From positions 1 through 9,709 of the forward strand of contig DIVX01000140.1 of assembly GCA_002422505.1 (NCBI GenBank): a stretch of DNA of 9,709 nucleotides, written 5' to 3'. This DNA comes from Desulfovibrio sp. UBA6121 (GTDB lineage Bacteria; Desulfobacterota; Desulfovibrionia; Desulfovibrionales; Desulfovibrionaceae). The position numbers and the translations under genes were made by a program. Under the pieces are notes generated by a model. The model did not search any database, was not told the DNA's origin, and saw nothing but the letters and a program-made list of their open reading frames with translations. Below are positions 1-6,015 of the stretch, in pieces. Every line of letters starts with the position of its first letter. The first letter of the stretch is position 1.

Positions 1-249
1 GAATGGAACCCCGAGTGGGTCGAGTTCGTCAAGGAGAGCGAGGGCATCCCCGTCATCTCCGAGAACCACCAGAAAGTCATCGACTTCCTGCAGGACTACT
101 ACAAGAAGAACGGCATTGCTCCCATGGTGCGCATCCTGTCCAAGGTGACCGGATACAAGCTGAAGGAGATCTACGAGCTGTTCCCCTCCGGCCCCGGCAA
201 GGGCGCCTGCAAAATGGCTGGCCTGCCCAAGCCCACCGGCTGCGTGTAA
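1..249 (+). CDS. dsrC: DsrC, sulfite reductase-associated sulfur carrier (C-terminal part)
   Basis: The reading frame is open from the first base and ends at TAA 247-249, giving the last 82 residues of a protein usually about 105 long, so roughly 23 N-terminal residues lie outside the window. The C-terminal arm is diagnostic of DsrC/TusE: a GKGAC segment and a PKPTGCV ending place two cysteines at residues 70 and 81 of the fragment, the second being the penultimate residue and ten positions after the first. In sulfate reducers these two cysteines carry the trisulfide product of the cytoplasmic DsrAB sulfite reductase, which is passed on to the membrane DsrMKJOP complex. TusE shares the fold but normally lacks the first cysteine, so both being present argues for true DsrC. 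It is closed by its own terminator, which fits a single, highly expressed gene. Confidence 0.95.
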   Translation, partial: EWNPEWVEFVKESEGIPVISENHQKVIDFLQDYYKKNGIAPMVRILSKVTGYKLKEIYELFPSGPGKGACKMAGLPKPTGCV

Positions 250-275
250 CAACCGCGCCGATTTGATTCTTGAAG

Positions 276-304
276 GGCGGAGGCTTCGGCTTCCGCCTTT
301 TTTT
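276..304 (+). terminator. Intrinsic terminator of dsrC
   Basis: A 9-bp stem (276-284 with 289-297, one G-U pair) closes a TTCG tetraloop (285-288) and runs directly into seven T residues (298-304). The very stable UUCG loop and the U tract make this a textbook Rho-independent terminator, 26 bases after the dsrC stop codon. Confidence 0.93.
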
Positions 305-372
305 ACGCCGTCTGTTCCGGTTTCCCCTTCGCCCGCCGGGCGCTGCACCCATTTTTCGCGGAGGTTTGCCCC

Positions 373-894
373 ATGCACAGGCTTTTCCTCACCCAGGCCT
401 TGGCCGGGCAATGGGCCAACGGCATTGTGAACGCGGAACTCGCCAAGCTTGCCCCATCCCAATGGACGCAGGCCTGCGCCATGAATTTCGGCAGCATGCA
501 GGGCATAGCCAACCACCTGCTCCTGGCGGACAGGCTGTGGCTGCACCGGCTGGGCGGCGGGGGCGAGGCCCCTGCGAGCGTTGCCGCTGTGCCCTGCCCG
601 GAGGTTGCGGACTACATCGCCGCCCGGCGCGCGCAGGACGAGCGCGTGGTGGCGTTTTTTCGCGCGCTGGCCCCGGAGCGCCTGGCCGAGACCCTGCATT
701 TCCGCACCCTCGACGGCACGCCCAAGGCCCTGCCCGTGGCCCTGTGCCTGGCGCACATGCTGAACCACCAGACCCACCACCGGGGCCAGTTGCACGCGCT
801 TTTGGGCGTGCATGGCCAAAGCTGCCCGGACATCGATCTTTTGTACGCGCCGGAGGTCAAAATGCTGGCCGCGCAGGACGGGAAGCGGGCGTAA
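373..894 (+). CDS. DinB-family (YfiT-like four-helix) protein
   Basis: This 173-residue protein has the length and pattern of the DinB/YfiT superfamily, four-helix bundles that bind a divalent metal through three histidines. Likely ligands are His48 (in IANHLLLAD) and His132 and His136 (in MLNHQTHHRGQ); the NHQTHHRGQ segment is the most characteristic part of the family. Family members include thiol-dependent S-transferases and damage-inducible proteins of unknown role, so no substrate can be named. The ATG at 373 is supported by GGAGGT at 360-365, seven bases upstream. The gene stands alone between the dsrC terminator and the hypD leader; no SOS box was seen upstream. No signal peptide or membrane segment is visible, so it should be cytoplasmic. 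Confidence 0.85.
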   Translation: MHRLFLTQALAGQWANGIVNAELAKLAPSQWTQACAMNFGSMQGIANHLLLADRLWLHRLGGGGEAPASVAAVPCPEVADYIAARRAQDERVVAFFRALAPERLAETLHFRTLDGTPKALPVALCLAHMLNHQTHHRGQLHALLGVHGQSCPDIDLLYAPEVKMLAAQDGKRA

Positions 895-916
895 CCCCGC
901 AGTGACACGCGCGAAC

Positions 917-992
917 CTTGCGCCGGGCATGGACTCGCGCCCCGGCTCGGTGTATGTCCTTCGGGCCGGGAGGCGCGCGGCCCTGGCGCAAG
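917..992 (+). promoter_or_regulatory. Large potential hairpin in the hypD leader
   Basis: The non-coding stretch between the DinB gene (ends 894) and hypD (starts 1053) contains nested inverted repeats. The outer arm 917-928 pairs with 980-992 over 12 bp with one bulged T at 984. An inner arm 936-949 pairs with 962-977 with a two-base bulge at 970-971 and one T-G wobble, leaving a 12-base loop at 950-961. No T tract follows, so it is not a standard terminator. It could be a terminator needing Rho, an mRNA leader structure or an RNA-stability element. No known riboswitch core was recognised. The pairing is read directly from the sequence; the role is unknown. Confidence 0.5.
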
Positions 993-1052
993 CAGCCCGC
1001 GCCACGCCAATCAGGCCGTGCCACCCAAGCCACGCAAAACAAGGATACGCCC

Positions 1053-2150
1053 GTGAGCCTCGACATCCTCGACCAGTTCCACGACCCCACCCTGTGCAAA
1101 AGCGTGCTCGAGCGGCTCTGCGCCGCCCTGAACGGCCAGCCTCTGCGCTTCATGGAGGTGTGCGGCACGCACACTGTGGCGATTTTCCGCAGCGGTCTGC
1201 GCTCGCTTCTGCCCAAGGAGATCGTCCACCTCTCCGGCCCGGGCTGCCCGGTGTGCGTAACGCACGAGGCCGAGATCAACGCCTTCCTCGACCTGGCGGA
1301 GAAGCCCGGCGTCATCATCGCCACCTTTGGCGATTTGATGCGCGTGCCCGGCAGCCGTGGCCGCACCTTGAAGGCCGCCCAGGCCGACGGCGCGCGCGTG
1401 GCCGTGGTCTATTCCCCGCCCGACGCCATCAAGCTGGCGGCGGAGAACCCCGAGGCCACAGTGGTGTTTCTGGGCGTGGGCTTTGAAACCACCGCGCCGG
1501 GCGTGGCCGCCAGCATCAAAATGGCCAAGGCTCAGGGCGTGAACAACTTCCGCGTGCTCTCGTTCCACAAGCTGGTGCCCCCGGCGCTGGATGTGCTCCT
1601 CTCCGACCCGGACAGCCACATCGACGCCTTCATCCTGCCGGGGCACGTGTCGGCCATCATCGGTCTGGAGCCCTACCTGCCGGTGGCTGCGCGCTACGGC
1701 AGGGCCGCCGCCATTGCGGGGTTCGAGCCGCTGGACATCCTGCAGGCCCTGCTCTTTTTGGCCGAGTGCAGGCGCGACGGACGGGCCGAGGTGGCGAACC
1801 TGTACCGCCGCGTGGTGCGCGACGAAGGCAACGCCAAGGCCCGGGCCATGCTGGCCGAGATTTTTGTTCCGGCGGACGCCCTCTGGCGCGGCATCGGGCT
1901 CATTCCCGGCTCCGGGTTGGAAATTTCGCCGCAGTACGCCGCTTTCGACGCCAAGCGCGACTTCGGCATAGAGATTGTGGACTGCCCGCCCTTGCCGGGC
2001 TGCAAATGCGGCGAGGTGCTCAAAGGCAAGCTCGCCCCCAACCAGTGCCCCCTGTTCGGCCGCGCCTGCACGCCCGCCAAACCCGTCGGCCCGTGCATGG
2101 TCTCCACAGAGGGCTCGTGCGCGGCCTACTACAAATACCAGGTGGATTAG
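1053..2150 (+). CDS. hypD: HypD, Fe-S scaffold for [NiFe]-hydrogenase Fe(CN)2CO assembly
   Basis: HypD works with HypC as the scaffold on which the iron of [NiFe] hydrogenase receives its CO and two cyanide ligands; the cyanide comes from HypE. The 365 residues match the usual family length. Visible motifs are MEVCGTHT with Cys37 and His40, GPGCPVC with Cys65 and Cys68, GFETTAP, FHKLVPP, PGHVSAIIG and GFEPLDIL. Seven cysteines lie between residues 311 and 356 near the C-terminus, the region that binds the [4Fe-4S] cluster. The start is GTG at 1053, with AAGGA at 1041-1045. The frame is open back to a TTG at 918, but that stretch lacks HypD similarity and overlaps the leader hairpin. hypE follows after three bases, so the two are almost certainly co-transcribed and translationally coupled. 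Confidence 0.96.
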   Translation: MSLDILDQFHDPTLCKSVLERLCAALNGQPLRFMEVCGTHTVAIFRSGLRSLLPKEIVHLSGPGCPVCVTHEAEINAFLDLAEKPGVIIATFGDLMRVPGSRGRTLKAAQADGARVAVVYSPPDAIKLAAENPEATVVFLGVGFETTAPGVAASIKMAKAQGVNNFRVLSFHKLVPPALDVLLSDPDSHIDAFILPGHVSAIIGLEPYLPVAARYGRAAAIAGFEPLDILQALLFLAECRRDGRAEVANLYRRVVRDEGNAKARAMLAEIFVPADALWRGIGLIPGSGLEISPQYAAFDAKRDFGIEIVDCPPLPGCKCGEVLKGKLAPNQCPLFGRACTPAKPVGPCMVSTEGSCAAYYKYQVD

Positions 2151-2153
2151 CTG

Positions 2154-3170
2154 ATGAGCGACAAGGTTCTTCTCGACTACGGCTCCGGCGGCAAGGCCTC
2201 GCAACGGCTCATCGGCGAGCTGTTCCTCAAGCATTTCGACAACCCGGAACTGCGGCGCATGAACGACGGCGCGGTGCTTTCCCTGCCCGGCAAAATCGCC
2301 GTCAGCACCGACACCTTCACCGTGGACCCGATCTTTTTCCCCGGCGGCGACATAGGCCGCCTGGCCGTGCACGGCACGGTGAACGACGTGGCCATGATGG
2401 GCGCAGTGCCGCGCTACCTCACCTGCGGCTTCCTCATTGAGGAAGGCCTGCCCATGGCCGACCTGGAGCGCATCGTGGAATCCATGGGCGCTGCCGCGCG
2501 CGCTGCCGGGGTCTGGATCGTCACCGGCGATACCAAGGTGGTGCCCAAGGGCGCAGCGGACAAGATCTTCATCAACACCACCGGCATCGGCGAGGTCATT
2601 GTGGACCCCGTGCCCTCCGGCGACCGCGCCGCGCCTGGCGACGCCATTTTTATCACCGGCACCCTGGGCGACCACGGCCTGGCGATTTTGTCCACGCGCC
2701 AGGGCCTGGCCTTTGAAACGCCCGTGCTCTCGGACTGCGCCAGCCTGAACCACGCCATCGAAACGCTTTTGCGCACCCTGCCGGACATCCACGTGCTGCG
2801 CGACCCCACGCGCGGCGGCCTGGCCACCACCCTGAATGAGATTGCGCTGTCCTCCGGCGTCACCTGCGAGATCATTGAGGACGACATTCCCGTGAAGCCG
2901 GAGGTGCGCGGCGGCTGCTCCCTGCTGGGGCTCGACCCGCTGTACCTGGCCAACGAGGGAAAATTCCTGTGCATTTTGCCGGAAGCGCAAGCCGAGGCGG
3001 CGCTCAAACTCATGCTCGCCAATCCGTTGTGCACGGGGGCCAAGCGCATCGGCACCGTGCTGGCAAACGAGAAGCCGGATACGCCGGGCCGGGTGCTGCT
3101 CAAGACGGGCCTGGGCGGCAAGCGCCTGCTGGGCATGCTGGAAGGCGAGCAGTTGCCGAGAATCTGCTGA
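2154..3170 (+). CDS. hypE: HypE, carbamoyl dehydratase for hydrogenase cyanide ligands
   Basis: HypE takes a carbamoyl group from HypF onto its C-terminal cysteine and, using ATP, dehydrates it to a thiocyanate that supplies CN to the HypC-HypD iron. The 338-residue product is full length for this PurM-like ATP-binding family. Supporting features are YGSGG near residue 9, the STDTFTVDPIFFPGG segment (51-65), VHGTVNDVAMMGA (72-84), a DPTRGGLAT stretch, and above all the C-terminus PRIC with the required last-residue cysteine at 338. ATG 2154 lies three bases after the hypD stop, with AGGTGG at 2140-2145 as a ribosome-binding site inside the end of hypD. No other hyp gene or hydrogenase structural gene lies in the window, so HypA, B, C and F must be encoded elsewhere. 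Confidence 0.96.
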   Translation: MSDKVLLDYGSGGKASQRLIGELFLKHFDNPELRRMNDGAVLSLPGKIAVSTDTFTVDPIFFPGGDIGRLAVHGTVNDVAMMGAVPRYLTCGFLIEEGLPMADLERIVESMGAAARAAGVWIVTGDTKVVPKGAADKIFINTTGIGEVIVDPVPSGDRAAPGDAIFITGTLGDHGLAILSTRQGLAFETPVLSDCASLNHAIETLLRTLPDIHVLRDPTRGGLATTLNEIALSSGVTCEIIEDDIPVKPEVRGGCSLLGLDPLYLANEGKFLCILPEAQAEAALKLMLANPLCTGAKRIGTVLANEKPDTPGRVLLKTGLGGKRLLGMLEGEQLPRIC

Positions 3171-3194
3171 CGTCAACGAAGACGTGAACATGCG

Positions 3195-3244
3195 CCGCCC
3201 GGTTTCCGCCCCCCCTTTGCCGGGGCAGGAGGCCGGGCGGTTTT
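3195..3244 (+). terminator. Intrinsic terminator of hypDE
   Basis: CCGCCCGG at 3195-3202 pairs perfectly with CCGGGCGG at 3233-3240 and is followed at once by TTTT (3241-3244). The intervening C-rich and G-rich runs can extend the stem. It lies 24 bases after the hypE stop codon and separates hypDE from the next gene. Confidence 0.85.
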
Positions 3245-3319
3245 GCGTTGTGCGCCCTTGCGCAGACGCGCGCAAGCAGAGTACACAGGCCACAGCCAGT
3301 CATGGATTCGGAGGGGCGC

Positions 3320-4498
3320 ATGGACAGCAGCATCTTCAAGAACGATTCGATTTTTGTCACCGCCATGCGCGATTCCGGCCCCGGGCTGCAGAACCGTGCC
3401 GCCGCGCTCCAGGCCGATGCTGAGCAACTGGCGCAGCTGTGCACGGTGTGCTTTTGGGCCAGCCTGGAAGTCGAGGAAGGTCGGCAGGTGCGCGGCACCT
3501 TGAGCCTGTGCTCGCCGGAGTCTGTGCCGCTCTCGCGCCGCTTCACCAAACCGGTGCATGTGAATGTGCGGAATCTGGTGGCCCTGCTCACGGCCTCGCC
3601 GCGCAGCCCGCTTGCGGTGCATGGCGGCCCGCAGGGGCTGGAGGTCTGGGGCATTCTGGACTCTGAGCCGGAGGGGCTGCTGCGGCTGCGCATTGCCGGG
3701 AACGGCATTCTGCTGGCCTCGCGCGCGCGGCGGGTGCTGGCGCTGCTGCACCAGGGCAAGGCCAGCATTCCTGCCGCCGCAGACGAGGAATCTCTTGGGC
3801 AATTGGTGGCGCACACCCTGGGCAAGGAAGACGACCTGGGCCGCCATGGCAATGCGCCCTCGCAACTCATCCGCGTCATAACCACTATGATTATGCACGG
3901 CCACGGGGGCAGCCTGGTGCTGGTGCCGCCGGATGACGACTCCTGGCGCAGCGGGGTGCGTTTTCGCTTTTGTTTCGACGAGCCGAGCACCCGCGTGCTG
4001 CACAACAGCGTGCAGAACTTCAAGTCTCTGGTGGGCGAGGCCACGCGCAGCTACGAGGAGTTGCTCTCTGGCCGCAGCAGTTGCGCGGCGCTGGGGGCCC
4101 TGCGGGAGCAGTATGAGGCCGCACATTTTCTGCGTACTTTAAGCGAGTCGCTGTTCCGGCGCGTGGGCGAGTTGGGGCGGGTGGACGGCGCGGTGGTGAT
4201 GGACCTGGGCCTGCGGCTGCACGGCTTTGGGGCCAAGCTGCTGTATGGGCCGGAGGAATTCCACCTGGCGACGCTGAACGCGGTGACCGGCAACCTGCGT
4301 ACGCGCGTTTCCCTGGCGGATTTGGGGGGGATGCGGCACCAGTCGGCGGCGCGCTTCGTCAACGCCAATCGCGGCACGGACGTGTTCGTGGTCTCGCAGG
4401 ACGGGCGGCTGTCCATCTTCACGTGGTCCGAAAATCTGCAAACCGTTGCGGCGGTGCAGCACCTGGAGCACTTCATATGGGAGCAGCAGCCGGGGTAG
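3320..4498 (+). CDS. DAC-like (DisA_N/DACNV-type) nucleotide cyclase or sensor protein
   Basis: This 392-residue protein has an N-terminal half (about 1-190) that I do not recognise and a C-terminal half resembling the diadenylate-cyclase fold. In order, GHGGSLVLVP (about 194-203) matches the first DAC strand, VDGAVV (DGA at 289-291) matches the DGA substrate loop, and GGMRHQSAARF (336-346) aligns with the RHR motif, followed by DVFVVSQDGRLSIF as the closing strands. Active DAC enzymes make c-di-AMP from ATP, whereas related DACNV-type domains are predicted nucleotide sensors. Here the third motif residue is Gln (RHQ), so activity is uncertain. ATG 3320 is chosen because GGAGG at 3310-3314 precedes it by five bases; the upstream ATG at 3302 has no ribosome-binding site. 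No transmembrane segment is obvious. The gene is monocistronic, between the hypDE terminator and a related repeat downstream. Confidence 0.7.
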   Translation: MDSSIFKNDSIFVTAMRDSGPGLQNRAAALQADAEQLAQLCTVCFWASLEVEEGRQVRGTLSLCSPESVPLSRRFTKPVHVNVRNLVALLTASPRSPLAVHGGPQGLEVWGILDSEPEGLLRLRIAGNGILLASRARRVLALLHQGKASIPAAADEESLGQLVAHTLGKEDDLGRHGNAPSQLIRVITTMIMHGHGGSLVLVPPDDDSWRSGVRFRFCFDEPSTRVLHNSVQNFKSLVGEATRSYEELLSGRSSCAALGALREQYEAAHFLRTLSESLFRRVGELGRVDGAVVMDLGLRLHGFGAKLLYGPEEFHLATLNAVTGNLRTRVSLADLGGMRHQSAARFVNANRGTDVFVVSQDGRLSIFTWSENLQTVAAVQHLEHFIWEQQPG

Positions 4499-4522
4499 GG
4501 GGCGTGCGGGGGAGATGAAGAA

Positions 4523-4558
4523 GCGCCGCCCGGTTTCCAGAGATGGAGGCCGGGGGGG
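4523..4558 (+). terminator. Terminator-like repeat after the DAC-like gene
   Basis: The 16 bases at 4523-4538 (GCGCCGCCCGGTTTCC) are identical to 3192-3207 in the hypDE terminator. Here the left arm 4526-4538 pairs with GGAGGCCGGGGGGG at 4545-4558 through a short AGAGAT-containing loop, with a mismatch where the repeat is CCGCCC. No T tract follows, so it is probably a weak or degenerate terminator. It sits 24 bases after the stop codon, as in the hypE case (21-24 bases). Confidence 0.5.
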
Positions 4559-4588
4559 CAAGGGGTTGAGAGGACGCAGGGCAGAAGT

Positions 4589-4711
4589 ATGGCTTGTCAG
4601 TATTGCGCTGTGCGAGTGTGCGTAGTATGTGAATATGCGTTAATCGGTTGGGTCTGTTCAGGGTGCAAAGAATGCCCCTTCGCTTTTCACTGTATTTCGC
4701 AAATGATATAA
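4589..4711 (+). CDS. Possible 40-residue cysteine-rich protein
   Basis: A short frame from ATG 4589 to TAA 4709-4711 encodes 40 residues with eight cysteines at 3, 6, 11, 14, 23, 26, 29 and 35, spaced as CX2C-X4-CX2C-X8-CX2CX2C-X5-C. Such spacing would suit a small zinc or iron-sulfur site. It ends 13 bases before the start of the small membrane-protein gene, whose GAGAAG ribosome-binding site lies in that gap, so it could be the first gene of a three-gene island operon. Against it: only a weak AGAAG-type ribosome-binding site lies very close to its start, the local DNA is rich in TG, which yields Cys and Val codons by chance, and I recognise no family. Reported because the pattern is striking; coding status is unproven. 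Confidence 0.3.
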   Translation: MACQYCAVRVCVVCEYALIGWVCSGCKECPFAFHCISQMI

Positions 4712-4712
4712 T
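4684..4712 (+). promoter_or_regulatory. Candidate sigma-70 promoter for the AT-rich island genes
   Basis: A perfect TATAAT at 4707-4712 lies 17 bases after TTTTCA at 4684-4689 (four of six matches to TTGACA). Transcription would begin near 4719, only about six bases before ATG 4725, giving an almost leaderless mRNA and excluding the GAGAAG ribosome-binding site from it. If the cysteine-rich frame 4589-4711 is real, this promoter would be internal to it. Confidence 0.45.
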
Positions 4713-4724
4713 GAGAAGTTTACT

Positions 4725-4928
4725 ATGGCTAATTCTGTCTGGTTATGGCTGTCTAAGGATGCAGAGTGGGTGTTTAGTGGTATTGGTGTTGCTGCTATAG
4801 GCCTAGTCTGTCGGTGCCTTTTTACCCGTCATAAAGCGGCTCAGATTCAAAAGTCTGGGAAGAACTCGACCAATATGCAGGCCGGCGGTGATATTCACTT
4901 TGGAGGTCGAGATGATAAAAGATCATAA
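4725..4928 (+). CDS. Small single-pass membrane protein with C-terminal G/S/N/Q motif
   Basis: The 67-residue product has an aromatic N-terminus, one hydrophobic segment at about residues 16-33 followed by basic residues (R30, R35, K37), and a polar tail. The positive charges after the helix predict the tail in the cytoplasm. The tail carries QKSGKNSTNMQ (42-52) and then AGGDIHFGG, a short repeat-like motif expected to form beta-strands. The start at ATG 4725 is the only good one, because an in-frame TGA at 4704 closes the frame upstream; GAGAAG at 4713-4718 may serve as ribosome-binding site. The last 17 bases overlap the next gene, whose ribosome-binding site GGAGGT lies inside this one, indicating coupled translation. 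I do not recognise a named family. The DNA is AT-rich, unlike the flanking genes, suggesting acquisition by transfer. Confidence 0.65.
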   Translation: MANSVWLWLSKDAEWVFSGIGVAAIGLVCRCLFTRHKAAQIQKSGKNSTNMQAGGDIHFGGRDDKRS

Positions 4929-5964
4929 TCAGAAACAAGAGGGGGGAGACAGTTCCACAAATTTGCAAGGACAAACAATCGTTATTAATCAAGGTATTTC
5001 TTATGCAGATGCGAAGGAAATTGCGATTGATGTTTATCAGGCAAATTTTCTGAAATTGTCTCAGGTCGCAGAGACAACAGCGAAAGCAAGAGTCGAAGAA
5101 ATTACAGAGTTGTTTTTTTCGAAACTACAGAAGGAACATCCTGAGGGTATTGGGAACGCACATAACCCAGATTTTCAATACGCTCTTTTTACTGTTCAGA
5201 AGGAATATGCTAAGACTGGTGATAAAGCACTCGGTGATTTGCTTGTTGATCTCCTCGTCGATAGGAGCAAACAACAGCAGCGTAATATATTGCAAATCGT
5301 GCTCAACGAGGCTCTTAGTACTGCGCCAAAACTTACAGACAGCCAGTTGGCTGTGTTGGCAGTAAAATTTCTGTTCGGGTACACTCAGCATCTCAGTGTT
5401 GGCAATCACGATTTGCTTGGTCAGTATTTTGATAAGTTTATTGCTCCGCTATCCTCTAAAATTGTTAAAAATCAGGCTGCATTCCAGCATCTTGAGTATG
5501 CCGGTTGTGGCTCAGTAGGAACTTTTCCCAATGCGCTTGCATCAATATTAGGCTCGACTTATCAAGGCCTTTTTTTGAAGGGTTTTGATCAAAAAGAAGT
5601 GGTAGATAGAAGCATTTCTCTTGGGCTCGATCAGCAGTTCTTTATTGGCTGTCTTAATGACCCTAGCAAGACGCAGGTAAATGCACTTAATAAAGATGGG
5701 CTATCTAAGAAGTTTGAAGAAGTAGGGGTAACCGAGGAAGATCGGAGTAAGATTTCTGCTCTCTTTGAACTCGGAAAGATGAGCGAAACCGAGATAAGAG
5801 ATAAATGCATTGAGGTTCGTCCATATATGGCAGACATCTTTGATTGTTGGGAAAGTTCGTCAATGGGAAGGCTTACCTTAACGAGCGTTGGCATTGCGAT
5901 TGGACATGCGAATATAAAGCGCTTCGCGGGTGAGTTCGCAGATCTCGCAATTTGGATTAATTAA
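4912..5964 (+). CDS. LPO_1073/Vpar_1526-like protein, function unknown
   Basis: A 350-residue soluble, mostly helical protein. From memory its overall pattern fits the uncharacterised LPO_1073/Vpar_1526 family: a polar N-terminus with QEGGDSSTNLQ (9-19) and a strand-forming QTIVINQG (21-28), then SYADAKEIAIDVYQANF (30-46), a conserved-looking PDFQYALFTVQKEYAKTGD (86-104), DLLVDLLVDRS (109-119), and a C-terminus LTLTSVGIAIGHANIK (321-336) ending ADLAIWIN. The LTxVG stretch resembles part of a winged-helix fold; this is a guess. ATG 4912 is preferred over ATG 4888 because GGAGGT at 4902-4907 precedes it; it overlaps the upstream gene by 17 bases. The N-terminal motif repeats the one ending the upstream membrane protein, suggesting the two products assemble together. 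AT-rich codon use marks it as acquired. No catalytic motif is visible. Confidence 0.65.
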   Translation: MIKDHNQKQEGGDSSTNLQGQTIVINQGISYADAKEIAIDVYQANFLKLSQVAETTAKARVEEITELFFSKLQKEHPEGIGNAHNPDFQYALFTVQKEYAKTGDKALGDLLVDLLVDRSKQQQRNILQIVLNEALSTAPKLTDSQLAVLAVKFLFGYTQHLSVGNHDLLGQYFDKFIAPLSSKIVKNQAAFQHLEYAGCGSVGTFPNALASILGSTYQGLFLKGFDQKEVVDRSISLGLDQQFFIGCLNDPSKTQVNALNKDGLSKKFEEVGVTEEDRSKISALFELGKMSETEIRDKCIEVRPYMADIFDCWESSSMGRLTLTSVGIAIGHANIKRFAGEFADLAIWIN

Positions 5965-5982
5965 TGCCGGGATTGCGGGCAT

Positions 5983-6009
5983 ATTGTTCGTTTAAAACAA
6001 TTTATTGTT
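5983..6009. terminator. Weak convergent terminator candidate
   Basis: ATTGTT at 5983-5988, AACAAT at 5996-6001 and ATTGTT again at 6004-6009 allow two mutually exclusive AT-rich hairpins in the 51-base gap between the convergent genes ending at 5964 and 6016. On the minus strand the AACAA/TTGTT hairpin runs into further T residues. The stems are short and AT-rich, so any termination would be weak. Confidence 0.3.
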
Positions 6010-6015
6010 CCCCCC

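Noticed and set aside
984..1000. Sigma-54 promoter (TGGC element) upstream of hypD
   Set aside because: TGGC at 984-987 is present, but no GC dinucleotide occurs at the required distance (997-998 is CC).
918..1052. N-terminal extension of hypD from TTG 918
   Set aside because: The 45 extra residues have no HypD similarity, overlap the leader hairpin and lack a ribosome-binding site, whereas GTG 1053 has AAGGA at a good distance and gives the family length.
1011..3293. Very long open frame (760 codons) on the minus strand
   Set aside because: It lies wholly opposite hypD and hypE, which are unmistakable; long antisense frames are expected in GC-rich coding DNA, and its translation is low-complexity Gly/Ala/His/Arg.
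4560..6010. Attachment-site direct repeats or terminal inverted repeats flanking the AT-rich island
   Set aside because: Only short chance matches such as ATTGCG were found at the two edges; nothing long enough to support an integration mechanism.
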